The notes under the pieces were generated by a model. It did no database searches and was not told the DNA's origin. It saw nothing but the letters and a program-made list of their open reading frames with translations. The position numbers and the translations under genes were made by a program. Below, one piece after another: positions 22,306 through 32,866 of a DNA stretch of 64,000 nt (its first letter is position 1; each line of letters begins with the position of its first letter). This stretch comes from Castor canadensis (lineage: Eukaryota > Chordata > Mammalia > Rodentia > Castoridae): assembly GCF_047511655.1 (NCBI RefSeq), contig NC_133394.1:111064343-111128342 (forward strand), written 5' to 3'.

Positions 22306-22447
22306 AGGCTGGGCATGGTGGTGCACGCCTGTAATACCAGCACTCAGGAGACGGAGGCAGGAGGATTGTGAGTGCCAGGTCAGCCTGGGCTACATAGTGA
22401 GAACCTGACTAAAAAAACAAAACCCAAAACAAAACAAAACAAAAAGG
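22306..22447 (+). mobile_element. B1-like SINE
   Basis: GCTGGGCATGGTGGTGCACG, CCTGTAATACCAGCACTCAG, CAGCCTGGGCTACATAGTGA and an A-rich (CAAAA)n tail. One of the better preserved B1 copies here. Confidence 0.9.
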
Positions 22448-22504
22448 TAGCAGTGAAACTTGCAGAGTCTAGGATCAAGCCAGGTGGAAAAGTGCTGCTC
22501 ATGA

Positions 22505-22598
22505 AGTACATGCCCCATGCTGGCCTCAAACTCAAGATCCTCCTGCCTCAGCTTCTTGAGGGGGGATTATGGGTATGCACCACCACACCTGGCTAAAG
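22505..22598 (-). mobile_element. B1-like SINE, partial
   Basis: Plus-strand text CCCCATGCTGGCCTCAAACT, CAAGATCCTCCTGCCTCAGC and CACCACCACACCTGGC is a reversed B1 lacking its tail region. Confidence 0.8.
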
Positions 22599-22740
22599 TG
22601 TTTTTCATCTAGACCATTAAGTACTTAGACACTTTGAGGCTACAGTGCACTGACTCCATTTAGTTCAGGCCCTGGAGCTGATGTAGAGGAGTGGAGCAGG
22701 GGTCAGAACATGACAGAGAGAGGCTGCTAAGAAATGAAGA

Positions 22741-22816
22741 CAGGCCTGGACGCGTGGCTCAAGTGATAGAGTGCCTGCCTAGCAAGTGTAAAGACCCTCT
22801 GTTCAAACCCCAGTAC

Positions 22817-22819
<3 letters not shown>
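22741..22819 (+). mobile_element. ID-like SINE
   Basis: GACGCGTGGCTCAAGTGATA, GAGTGCCTGCCTAGCAAGTG and CTGTTCAAACCCCAGTACC, running directly into a (GA)n tract in place of the A-tail. Confidence 0.9.
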
Positions 22820-22865
<46 letters not shown>

Positions 22866-22954
22866 AGGGGGGAAGGGAGGAGAGAGGGAAGAGGGAGGGA
22901 GGGAGGAAGGAGGAAGGAGGGAGGGAAGGAGGGAGGGAGGGAGGAAGGCAGGCA
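22820..22954 (+). repeat. (GA)n then GGGA/GGAA polypurine microsatellite
   Basis: About 43 nt of pure GA (22,820-22,862) is followed by about 90 nt of almost uninterrupted purines. It sits exactly where the upstream ID SINE should have its A-tail. Length is likely polymorphic. Confidence 0.95.
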
Positions 22955-23037
22955 AGCCAGTCAGAGAGACATGGGAGTGGGGTTCTGGGGAGCTGAGGAG
23001 CCTGGCTTTGAGAATAATAAGAAGCCATTGGAAGGTT

Positions 23038-23180
23038 GTTCACTTTCTATAGCTGCCATAAGAAATCATGACAAAGTCAGGGGCTAAAATGACACAGACC
23101 TGCTGTCTTCTTACTGTAGCTCAGCATGGCCTCCCCTGCTTAACTTGGTGTGTCCGCAGGGCTGTGTCCCTTGCCAGAAT
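23038..23180 (-). mobile_element. MLT1-type LTR, part 1 (reverse)
   Basis: CTTTCTATAGCTGCCATAAG, AAATCATGACAAAGTCAGGG and GGGCTAAAATGACACAG resemble the reversed 3' end of an MLT1 LTR. The continuation appears at 23,925-24,115. Confidence 0.55.
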
Positions 23181-23190
23181 CGCGGTCCAA

Positions 23191-23468
23191 TTTCCATCTC
23201 AGGCAGCCCTGAAATAGATCTACTGTAATATTTTTTGCTATTGTGACAGCTATTTTTCTATAACACAAGATACATTTTTTTGTTTTCTTTCTTTTCCCTT
23301 TTCTTGTTTTGAACATCACTGACTCTGAACGGTAGCTTTGGTAGGAGTCCCTTGTGGAAATGAAAGGAAGAGATAGAATCATCAAAGTTGCATTTTTCGT
23401 TGTTGAGGGGAAACCTGTCTAGCATCAAATCTCTAGGTGTTATTAAATGCAAAGTTGCAAAGACTATC
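23191..23468 (+). repeat. Diverged direct repeat, copy 2
   Basis: Partner of 21,484-21,716. It shares the ordered blocks TTTCCATCTCAG, CTGAAATAGATC, TATTTTTCTA, ACAAGATA, GTTGAGGGG (GCTGAGGGGG in copy 1), TTATTAAATGC and GTTGCAAAGACT. It is longer because of a T-rich insertion near 23,275. Confidence 0.75.
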
Positions 23469-23483
23469 TCAACAGATTCTAAA

Positions 23484-23895
23484 CAAACTGCAAGAGTCTG
23501 GCTCCTGGGTTTGTAGTGGGGACAAAGGGGCTGTGACACCAAGATCTGGAGGCAGTGTTTTATTGGGGTGCCGGGGCTCAGCGGATAGCTCCCAAAGTCT
23601 GAGCCCCGGCACAGTAGGGCTATTTATCACTTTTACACATTAGCAGCTTTTGAGTACATCAAGACAGGGGGTCAACGTATGCTCATTGGAGGGCAGCTTT
23701 CACATTCCTAATTTGGATACAAGCCTGTCTCTACCAGGGCAAGAAAAGGGGGGACAAGGGGTCCTTACTTTTGTTGCTCTGTTTTGGCTATGGTGGTTTC
23801 CTTGCTGAACCTCCAGCTGCAAGCTTCTGTTTTTGTCTTCATGATTAAATGTCAATGGGCACAGCTACTGCCTGTCAGCAGGTGGTGTTAAGTCT
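23484..23895 (-). mobile_element. Candidate retroviral-type LTR, boundaries uncertain
   Basis: On the minus strand a 12-bp-arm hairpin (arms 23,570-23,581 and 23,599-23,610) is followed at once by CACCCCAATAAAACACTGCC (signal at 23,558-23,563) and then a C-rich U5-like stretch. That is the arrangement of an LTR R region. I found no convincing target duplication, so the edges are provisional. It appears to interrupt an older MLT1 LTR. Confidence 0.5.
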
Positions 23896-23924
23896 GATTT
23901 CTTTCCATTTTATTCTTCCACAGG

Positions 23925-24115
23925 TTGGACAGCAGAATGTGGCATCACGTGGTAGCAGGGCTGAGGTCTCCTTTCCTTCCTGCTGGCTCATGGCCCCCTT
24001 CCTCCATTTCCAGCCAAGCCTGTCTCACAGCTCTGGGCTCCTAGGTCTTCCTCTTCTGCGTTTAAGGATCCATGCGATTAGATTGGGTTGCCTCCTCATC
24101 TCACAATCCACCCCG
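23925..24115 (-). mobile_element. MLT1-type LTR, part 2 (reverse)
   Basis: GGGCTGAGGTCTCCTTTCCT, TGGCTCATGGCCCCCTTCCT, CCATTTCCAGCCAAGCCTGT, CTTCTGCGTTTAAGGATCC and GCGATTAGATTGGGTTGCC are in reversed MLT1 order. Confidence 0.7.
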
Positions 24116-24736
24116 ACGCACATCTGCAGAGACCCTGTGCCATGCAAGGTGACATAGGTTCCAGGGATGAGACATGCACACCTCCAGGGAACCCCCACAA
24201 GGGCTTTGAGCAATGGCGATTGCTCACACATTCCCTGTTCTGTTGAGGACAGTTGGGGGAAATAGGGCAGGGAGGACAAGAGGCAGGGGAAAAAGAGGCT
24301 AAAGCAACCACCCAGGGAAAGTGACAGAGGAGGACAAGGGACGGAGGTGCCTGTGGAGGACAGAGGTAGGCTGGATAATGTGACACTGGGCTTCATGTAT
24401 GAACGTGGCTAGGCCATAGTCCTCTTATTCAAACACTCAGTCTGGGTTTTGCTGTGAAGATCTCTGTATGTGATTCAAATCCTCAATCAGCTGGTTTTTA
24501 ATAAATGCCCACCCTTTACCTAGGGTTTCTTTTGATCCTATCAGGAGGAAAGTCTTCAGAGCATAGCCATAGGGTCCCTAGTGAAGAAGAAATTCTGCTG
24601 TGGACTGTCATTCATGCTGGAGTTCCACGGCCCTATAGATTGCAACCCCACAGTGAATAAATCTCTTGACCTGTGTCTCCTAGAAGTTCAACTTCTCTGG
24701 TTGGACCCTGGCTGGCGCAGACTCTGAGTGCATTTT
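24116..24736. other. Intergenic DNA before LINE-1 copy A
   Basis: Frames of 96-123 codons on the minus strand have no domains. CTCCTAGAAGTTCAACTTCT followed by CTGGTTGGACCCTGGCTGG near 24,678-24,716 could be further decayed LTR, but I would not insist. Confidence 0.4.
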
Positions 24737-24752
24737 AAACATGGAACTGACA

Positions 24753-26153
24753 CCAGACAAGAAAACCCTCAGCAGTGGAGGTGCTTCCTGAGGACAAGGG
24801 AGTGTGGAAAGACTCACAGAAGAAGCCGGCGCAGAGAATCTCCACTTCACGTTAAACGGAGAACCGAGGAGGCCCCCCGGCCGCCAGTGGCCGGCGCCCA
24901 TACGGCTTGGGAAGACGCGGACCAGGTGAGCTTCGCGGTACCGCGGTAGCCCCACAGACAAGCCTGGCCAGAGCAGCATAGCCCCCTGGACAGACTGACC
25001 TCCACCCGGGAAAAAAAGAGAAACTGAGTACTAAGCAATAAGAACAGTTAAGACACGCTGGAAAGAGGGTGGGGCGCCCTGAGCGCTGAAGATTGGGGAA
25101 AGGGAACCCTTCCCGGGACTGTAAAGAAACGAGCCCGGCGGGCCGGAGAGGCTCTGGCGGGAGCTGGGCGCGCCAGCAACCAGGAGCGGGACGCTTGTGA
25201 GAGGAGGGAAGACCCACTTCCCACGTGAACTGTAAATAAACACGCAGGCCTGACAACGCGGGGCAGTGTCACCTTTCCCAGTGCTTGGAAAGGGGAAAGC
25301 CTGTGGCAGAGGCCCCCCGCCCCCACAGGAGAACTCTGAGCAAACAAAGCCTGTGGGACCAGGTGAGCGCTAGCTCACCCCAGAGATCTGCATAAATAAC
25401 GCCGCCAGCTACAGGCTGAGAGCAGCAGGCAGGCAAGCCACAGTTGCAGATACCACTCTCAGAACTGCCTCCAGACGCTTTTTTTTCTTTTTCTCCCTAC
25501 CTTTGATGAGAGAACAACCGAATTACACCTGCAAGCCGAAAAACTTACTGAAACTGTATTGCATTTGAACTGGGGACACTTGGGGGGGCTTTTTTTTTTT
25601 TTTTTCTTCTCTGTGTGTGTGAGTGTAGTTTTGTTCTACTTTATGCATCCCCTTTGATGAGACAACTACAGAACAACATCTGAGGCACCAACTCCAGGAC
25701 TGGAGATTGAGAGGACATCCAAATTATTAAGACTGAAATTGCATTGCATATAAACTTGGAAGTTTTTTGGTTTTCTGTTTTGTTTTTTTTTTTTTAATTT
25801 TCTATTTTCCATTTTATTTTAATTCATTTTTATAAATAGATATTACTTAAATATACTTATTTTTTATTTTTTTTTATCTTTGATTTTCAATCCTCTCTCT
25901 GTCACTCTATTGTCTGTTCAGCTTACTGTCGATTAGTACACTAACACTCCCTGTTTATACCTTTGAAACTCTCTTGTCTGATACCTTGTTCTGCTTTCTC
26001 CCTCTAGTCTGTATATTTGTTTTCCCCTTTTCTTTAACTTCTTGCTTTCCATCTCAGCTCACTCTTCCATTCTCAATATTACCATTGTTATTATTACAAG
26101 CTAGAAAATACTTAATTACACACAGTACAGGGACAGTAACAACACCAAGGACA
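24753..26153 (+). promoter_or_regulatory. LINE-1 copy A 5' UTR (internal promoter region)
   Basis: GC- and CpG-rich first 650 bp followed by T-rich tracts and the ORF1 leader. It aligns by eye with 34,476-36,122 (copy B) and 49,909-51,195 (copy C). Copy A starts within the unit, lacking the CAAGATGGCGGC head seen in copy B, so it is slightly 5'-shortened. Two strong splice-donor-like CAG|GTGAG sites lie at 24,923-24,930 and 25,360-25,367. Confidence 0.8.
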
Positions 26154-27357
26154 ATGACAGGAAGACAGAAAAAACAAGGAAACCAGTTTCCCCACAGCAA
26201 AAAATTAGTACAGGAACCAGAGGGGAATGAAGAGAACAGAAACTCAGAGCCAGACTCCAACAAAATGAAGATAAACTATGCCAAAGGACCCAATGAAGCC
26301 TACAAGAATAATTTAAAAGAAGACATACTACAAGTACTCAATGAGAATTTTATAGAGATGATACTGGATAGGGTCAACCAAAATGTACAGGAGACACTCA
26401 AGAAATTCCAAGACAATAAAAATAGAGAATTTGAAAAAGCAAAAGAAGAAATAAAGGAAACCATAGAAGCACTGTATAAACACCAAAGTGAAAGAGAGAA
26501 CACAATGAATAAATGGATAAATGAACTCAGGACAAAAATAGACAACAATAAAGAAGAAAACAGCCAGGATATGGAAAACCTCAGAAAAAAAGAACGAAAC
26601 AGAACTGCAAAACAAAACGGAAGGCCAATCCAGCAGAATAGAACAAACAGAAGACAGAATCTCAGAACTTGAAGATGAAATGGTAATTAAAGGAAAAACC
26701 GAGTAACTATTAATTAAACAACTCAAGACCTGTGAAAAGAAAATGCAAGAACTCACCAACTCCATCAAAAGACCAAACTTGAGAATCATGGGCATCGAAG
26801 AAGGAGAAGAGGTGCAAGCGAAGGGAATGCGTTATATATTCAACAAAATAATAACGGAAAATTTCCCAAATCTAGAGAAAGATATTCCCATACAGATGCA
26901 AGAGGCCTCCAGGACACCAAACAGACCAGATCAAAATAGAACTACTCCACGACATATCATCATTAAAACAACAAGTTCAGAAACTAAGGAAAGAATATTG
27001 AAGGCTGCAAGAGAGAAAAAACAAGTAACATACAAAGGTAAACCCATCAAAATCACAGCAGACTTCTCAACAGAAACATTAAAAGCAAGAAGAGCGTGGG
27101 GTGAGATCTTCCGGGCACTGAATGAAAATAACTTCAACCCCAGGATACTCTACCCAGCAAAGCTATCATTCAAAATAGATGGAGCAATAAAAGTCTTCCA
27201 TGATAAGCAGAAACTAAAACAATATGTGACCACAAAGCCACCACTAAAAAAGATTCTGCAAGGGATCCTGCACACAGAAAGTGACACCCAACTTAACCAT
27301 GAAAAGGCAGGCAGCACCAAACCACAGGATAAGAAAAAGCAAGACAGTAGAGAGTAA
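26154..27357 (+). pseudogene. LINE-1 ORF1 (RNA-binding chaperone), copy A, interrupted
   Basis: ORF1p is the trimeric RNA chaperone of the L1 ribonucleoprotein. The first ATG is at 26,154. The reading starts MTGRQKKQGNQFPHSKK and includes a charged coiled-coil region; the RNA-recognition motif begins at NLRIMGIEEGEE, and the C-terminal domain contains ITADFSTETLKARR. Two lesions separate the halves: a seventh A in the run at 26,585-26,591 (six in copies B and C), and a TAA at 26,704-26,706 where the others read GAA. The 3' half is open to the stop at 27,357. Unbroken length would be about 400 residues, a little longer than the human or mouse proteins. Confidence 0.93.
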
Positions 27358-27407
27358 CATCAAATTAGGTACACACAATCAAACCTTCAAACAACTAAGA
27401 TAACTAA

Positions 27408-30400
27408 ATGGCAGGAATCACCACATACCTATCAGTACTAACACTTAATGTTAATGGACTTAATTGACCCATCAAAAGACACCGTTTGACAAAATGGATT
27501 AAAAAAGAAGATCCAACAATTTGTTGCTTACAGGAGACTCATCTCACCGACAGAAATAAGCATATGCTTAGGATGAGAGGCTGGAAGAAGATTTACCAAG
27601 CCAATGGCCCCCGAAAACAAGCAGGAGTAGCAATACTTATCTCTGACAAAGTAGACTTCAAACCTACATTCATCAAACGAGATAAAGAAGGACATTCCAT
27701 ACTAATAAAAGGGGAAATAGACCAAAAGGAAATAATAATCATCAATCTGTACGCACCCAATGTCAACACACCCAATTTCATCAAACATACCCTGAAAGAC
27801 CTAAAAGCATATATAAACGCCAACACAGTGGTTGTGGGAGACTTTAACACTCCATTATCATCAATAGATAGGTCATCCAAACAAAAACTCAATAAAGAAA
27901 TCCAAGATCTAAAATATGCAATAGATCAAGTGGACCTAGTAGATGTCTACAGAACATTTCATCCAACCTCTACACAATATACATTCTTCTCAGCAGCCCA
28001 TGGAACCCTCTCCAAAATCATATCCTAGGGCACAAAGCAAGCCTCAGCAAATATAAGAAAATAGAAATAATACCATGCATACTATCTGACCACAATGCAG
28101 TAAAAGTAGAACTCAACAACAAAAGTAAACACAAAAAACATGCAAACAGCTGGAAACTAAATAACTCATTACTTAATGAAGAATGGATCATCGATGCAAT
28201 AAAAGAGGAAATTAAAAAGTTCCTAGAAGTCAATGAAAATGAAAACACAACCTACCGGAACCTATGGGACACAGCTAAGGCAGTCTTGAGAGGAAAGTTT
28301 ATAGCCATGAGTGCATATATTAAAAAGATTGAAAGATCCCAAATCAATGACCTAATGATACATCTCAAACTCCTAGAAAAACAAGAACAAGCAAATCCCA
28401 AAACAAATAGAAGGAGAGAAATAATAAAAATAAGAGCTGAAATCAACGAAATAGAAACCAAAAAAACCATACAAAGAATTAATGAAACAAAAAGTTGGTT
28501 CTTTGAAAAAATAAACAAGATCGATAGACCCCTGGCAAACCTGACTAAAATGAGGAGAGAAAAAACCCAAATTAGTAGAATCAGGAATGCAAAAGGGGAG
28601 ATAACAACAAACACCATGGAGGTCCAGGAAATCATCAGAGACTACTTTGAGAACCTATATGCAAATAAACTTGAAAATCAAAAAGAAATGGACAGATTTC
28701 TAGATACATATGATCATCCAAAACTGAACCAAGAGGAAATTAATCACCTAAATAGACCTATAACACAAAATGAAATTGAAGCAGCAATCAAGAGTCTCCC
28801 GAAAAAGAAAAGTCCAGGACCTGATGGATTCTCTGCTGAATTCTATCAGACCTTTAAAGAAGAACTGATACCAACCCTCCTTAAACTGTTCCATGAAATA
28901 GAAAGGGAAGGAAAACTGCCAAACACATTTTATGAAGCCAGTATTACACTTATCCCTAAACCAGGCAAAGACACCTCCAAAAAGGAGAACTATAGGCCAG
29001 TCTCCTTAATGAACATTGATGCAAAAATCCTCAACAAAATAATGGCAAATCGAATTCAGCAACACATCAAAAAGATTATTCACCACGACCAGGTAGGCTT
29101 CATCCCAGGGATGCAGGGGTGGTTCAACATACAAAAATCAATAAATGTAATAAACCACATTAACAGAAGCAAAGACAAAAACCATTTGATCATCTCAATA
29201 GATGCAGAAAAAGCCTTTGATAAGATCCAACATCATTTCATGATAAAAGCTCTAAGAAAACTAGGAATAGAAGGAAAGTTCCTCAACATTATAAAAGCTA
29301 TATATGACAAACCTACAGCCAGCATTATACTTAACGGAGAAAAATTAAAACCATTCCCTCTAAAATCAGGAACCAGACAAGGATGCCCACTATCTCCACT
29401 CCTATTCAACATAGTACTGGAATTCCTAGCCAGAGCAATTAGGCAAGAAGAAGGAATAAAAGGAATACAAATAGGTAAAGAAACTGTCAAAATATCCCTA
29501 TTTGCAGACGACATGATCCTATACCTTACAGACCCAAAAAACTCTACTCAGAAGCTTCTAGACATCATCAATAGCTATAGCAAGGTAGCAGGATATAAAA
29601 TCAACATAGAAAAATCATTAGCATTTCTATACACTAACAATGAGCAAACGGAAAAAGAATGTATGAAAACAATTCCATTTACAATAGCCTCAAAAAAAAT
29701 CAAATACCTAGGTGTAAACCTAACAAAAGATGTGAAAGACCTCTACAAGGAAAACTATACACTTCTGAAGAAAGAGATTGAGGAAGACTATAGAAAGTGG
29801 AGAGATCTCCCATGCTCATGGATTGGTAGAATCAACATAGTAAAAATGTCGATACTCCCCAAAGTAATCTACATGTTTAATGCAATTCCCATCAAAATTG
29901 CAATGACATTCATTAAAGAGATTGAAAAATCTACTGTGAAATTTATATGGAAACACAAGAGGCCACGAATAGCCAAGGCAATACTCAGTCAAAAGAACAA
30001 TGCAGGAGGTATCACGATACCTGACTTCAAACTATATTACAAAGCAATAACAATAAAAACAGCATGGTACTGGCACAAAAACAGACGTGAAGACCAGTGG
30101 AACAGAATAGAGGACCCAGATACGAAGCCACACAACTATGAGCAACTTATCTTTGACAAAGGAGCTAAAAATATACGATGGAGAAATAGCAGCCTCTTCA
30201 ACAAAAACTGCTGGGAAAACTGGTTAGCAGTCTGCAAAAAACTGAAACTAGATCCATGTATATCACCCTATACCAAGATTAACTCAAAATGGATCAAGGA
30301 TCTTAATATCAGACCCCAAACTCTTAAGCTGATACAAGAAAGAGTAGGAAATACTCTGGAGTTAGTAGGTATAGGTAAGAACTTTCTCAATGAAACCCCA

Positions 30401-31222
30401 GCAGCACAGCAACTAAGAGATAGCATAGATAAATGGGACCTCATAAAACTAAAAAGCTTCTGTTCATCAAAAGAAATGGTCTCTAAACTGAAGAGAACAC
30501 CCACAGAGTGGGAGAAAATATTTGCCAATTATACATCAGACAAAGGACTGATAACCAGAATATACAGGGAACTTAAAAAACTAAATTCTCCCAAAACTAA
30601 TGAACCAATAAAGAAATGGGCAAGTGAACTAAACAGAACTTTCTCAAAAGAAGAAATTCAAATGGCCAGAAAACACATGAAAAAATGCTCACCATCTCTA
30701 GCAATAAAGGAAATGCAAATTAAAACCACACTAAGATTCCACCTCACCCCTGTTAGAATAGCCATCATCAGCAACACCACCAACAACAGGTGTTGGCGAG
30801 GATGCGGGGAAAAAGGAACCCTCTTACACTGTTGGTGGGAATGTAGACTGGTACAACCACTCTGGAAAAAAATTTGGAGGCTACTTAAAAAGGTGGACAT
30901 CGATCTACCATTTGATCCAGCAATACCACTCTTGGGGATATACCCAAAAGACTGTTACTCCAGAGGCACCTGCACATCCATGTTTATTGCGGCACTATTC
31001 ACAATAGCCAAGTTATGGAAACAGCCAAGATGCCCCACCACTGACGAATGGATTAAGAAAATGTGGTATCTATACACAATGGAATTTTATGCAGCCATGA
31101 AGAAGAACGAAATGTTATCATTCGCTGGTAAATGGATGGAATTGGAGAACATCATTCTGAGTGAGGTTAGCCTGGCTCAAAAGACCAAAAATCGTATGTT
31201 CTCCCTCATATGTGGACATTAG
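27408..31222 (+). pseudogene. LINE-1 ORF2 (endonuclease-reverse transcriptase), copy A, interrupted
   Basis: ORF2p nicks target DNA and reverse-transcribes L1 RNA there. The ATG at 27,408 gives MAGITTYLSVLTLNVNGLN, then a TGA at codon 20 (27,465-27,467; copies B and D read TCA). Endonuclease residues N14, E43 (CCLQETHL) and D145 (VVVGDFNTP, codon 27,840) are present. A 4-nt deletion near 28,016-28,020 removes the SKIDD aspartate codon (expected D205) and shifts the frame. From 28,286 a 978-codon frame is open to the stop. It holds the RT core ([18 protein letters not shown] at 29,501-29,512, equal to codons 700-703) and the C-terminal motif [18 protein letters not shown]. Expected full length is about 1,272 residues. 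Confidence 0.95.
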
Positions 31223-31723
31223 ATCAAGGGCAAACACAACAAGGGGATTGGACTATGAGCACATGATAAAAGCGAGAGCACACAAGGGAGGGGTGAGGAT
31301 AGGTAAGACACCTAAAAAACTAGCTAGCATTTGTTGCCCTTAATGCAGAGAAACTAAAGCAGATACCTTAAAGCAACTGAGGCCAATAGGAAAAGGGGAC
31401 CAGGAACTAGAGAAAAGGTTAGATCAAAAAGAATTAACCTAGAAGGTAACACCCACGCACAAGAAATCAATGTGAGTCAATGCCCTGTATAGCTATCCTT
31501 ATCTCAACCAGCAAAACCCCTTGTTCCTTCCTATTATTGCTTATACTCTCTCTACAACAAAATTAGAGATAAGGGCAAAATAGTTTCTGCGGGGTATTGA
31601 GGGGGGGAGCGGGAGGGGGTGGAGTGGGTGGTAAGGGAGGGGGTGGGAGCAAGGGGGAGAAATGAACCAAGCCTTGTATGCACATATGAATAATAAAAGA
31701 AAAATGAAAAAAAAAAAAAAAAA
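31223..31723 (+). other. LINE-1 copy A 3' UTR and A-tail
   Basis: Contains a G-rich tract (about 31,591-31,655) with many runs of three or more guanines, a candidate G-quadruplex typical of L1 3' UTRs. Then comes CTTGTATGCACATATGAATA, AATAAA at 31,692-31,697 and about 19 A residues. Confidence 0.9.
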
Positions 31724-31739
31724 AAACATGGAACTGACA

Positions 31740-32736
31740 GAATAACCTAGTGGACTGGAAGGGGGCTGTGAGAGAGAGGAATCTAGGTTAATTCCAAGTG
31801 TCGGCCCTCAGCAGCCTGCAGGATGGCTCACCTGCCTCCTGTGATATAGGATCAGCTTTAATGCCTGTTGGGGTGACATTGAAGGCAGCTTCCCAGCTAG
31901 CCCCAGCAGCCCCTTTCAGAGGGAGAATGTGTGTGGGCAGGGATGGCCTGGCCAGGGAAACGGTGACTACTGTCATGGCTGTGCTCCGTGCCCCTCACCC
32001 ATAAATGCTGCATGTTGTCTGTGCATGGCCTCATGGAACCCACAGACAAAGAAGAGCCAATCGCTTCTGACTGGGAGCCCCACCTCCCCTGTGGTCTGTG
32101 CCCTGTGGGAACAGTTAGAGAACCCCAAGCCAAGAACAGGCCAGGAGAGTGGAACTTCACTCATAAATATTGCTCTTGGGAAGGACAAGGTGTGCCTGGA
32201 AGTAGAAAGTGGGGGATTTGGTTTTATTATTATCATTATTATTATATTCATTTATCTGCTTATTTACTTATTTATTGCTTAAATCTTCCTGGAAGGCAGA
32301 AAAGGAAAACAAAGGACAGCATTGTCACTCGTCCTGCTCTGGTTAGCACAGTCCTTGCACCTGTGATCCCTCTCCAGACTTCTGAACCTGGCACTGAATG
32401 AAACTGCAGAAATAGAAGGAATTTTCATGAGTTTAGCAGTTCTTACGGCTCTCAGATGGCAGGGCTGTCTGGCTCCCAGTAAGCAGTGGCCTCAGGGGCC
32501 ACTCTGTCCAGGCACAGCCTAATTGCAGATCAGCTCCTCACCCAGGACAGAACAGGGCCCCTCCTCCTCTGAAGAGGACAGGGCTGGTGCCTCAGTTCTG
32601 GCCTCATCATTGCCAATATCCACATTTTCGAGGCTCGCAGAGGAACAAATCAATGGAGCACCTTTAATCAGAAGAGAGCCAAATCGCGTGCGGTTTTTGG
32701 TCTCAGACAGGTGGCAAAAAGTTTCACACCAGAAGT
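31740..32736. other. Spacer between LINE-1 copies A and D
   Basis: No gene seen. The plus-strand 137-codon and 134-codon frames at 31,988-32,401 and 32,523-32,927 run through AT-repeat or microsatellite sequence. A TTATT-type simple repeat lies at 32,225-32,278. Confidence 0.45.
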
Positions 32737-32749
32737 CTTTCTTTTTCTT

Positions 32750-32809
<60 letters not shown>

Positions 32810-32866
32810 CCCCCCCCCCCGCCTCCCTCCCTCCCTCCCTCCCTTCCTCCTTTCTTTCTTTCTTTT
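32737..32866. repeat. (CTTT)n-(CT)n-C14-(CCCT)n compound microsatellite
   Basis: Pure CT at about 32,752-32,806, a run of 14 C at 32,807-32,820, then CCTCCCTC units and CTTT units. It abuts the 3' end of a minus-strand SINE, so it most likely derives from that SINE's A-tail. Assembly here is error-prone. Confidence 0.95.

Larger units (their letters stand above)
24737..31739 (+). mobile_element. Full-length LINE-1 copy A with 16-bp target-site duplication
   Basis: AAACATGGAACTGACA occurs at 24,737-24,752 and 31,724-31,739, a perfect 16-bp duplication. The upstream context CATTTT|AAAC fits L1 endonuclease cleavage. The element proper is about 24,753-31,723: a GC-rich 5' UTR (to 26,153), ORF1 (26,154-27,357), a 50-bp spacer, ORF2 (27,408-31,222), a 3' UTR with a G-rich tract, AATAAA at 31,692-31,697, and a pure A-tail. 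Few lesions and a clean tail suggest a young insertion. ORF1 and ORF2 are each interrupted, so it is not autonomous as assembled. Confidence 0.97.

Noticed and set aside
22691..22996. 101-codon plus-strand frame with RERERE run
   Set aside because: It translates a SINE and its (GA)n tail.
26300..26795. Hydrophobic minus-strand frames opposite LINE-1 ORF1 and ORF2
   Set aside because: They are antisense shadows of Lys/Glu/Ile-rich L1 coding sequence, which reads as Phe/Leu/Ser-rich and mimics membrane proteins.
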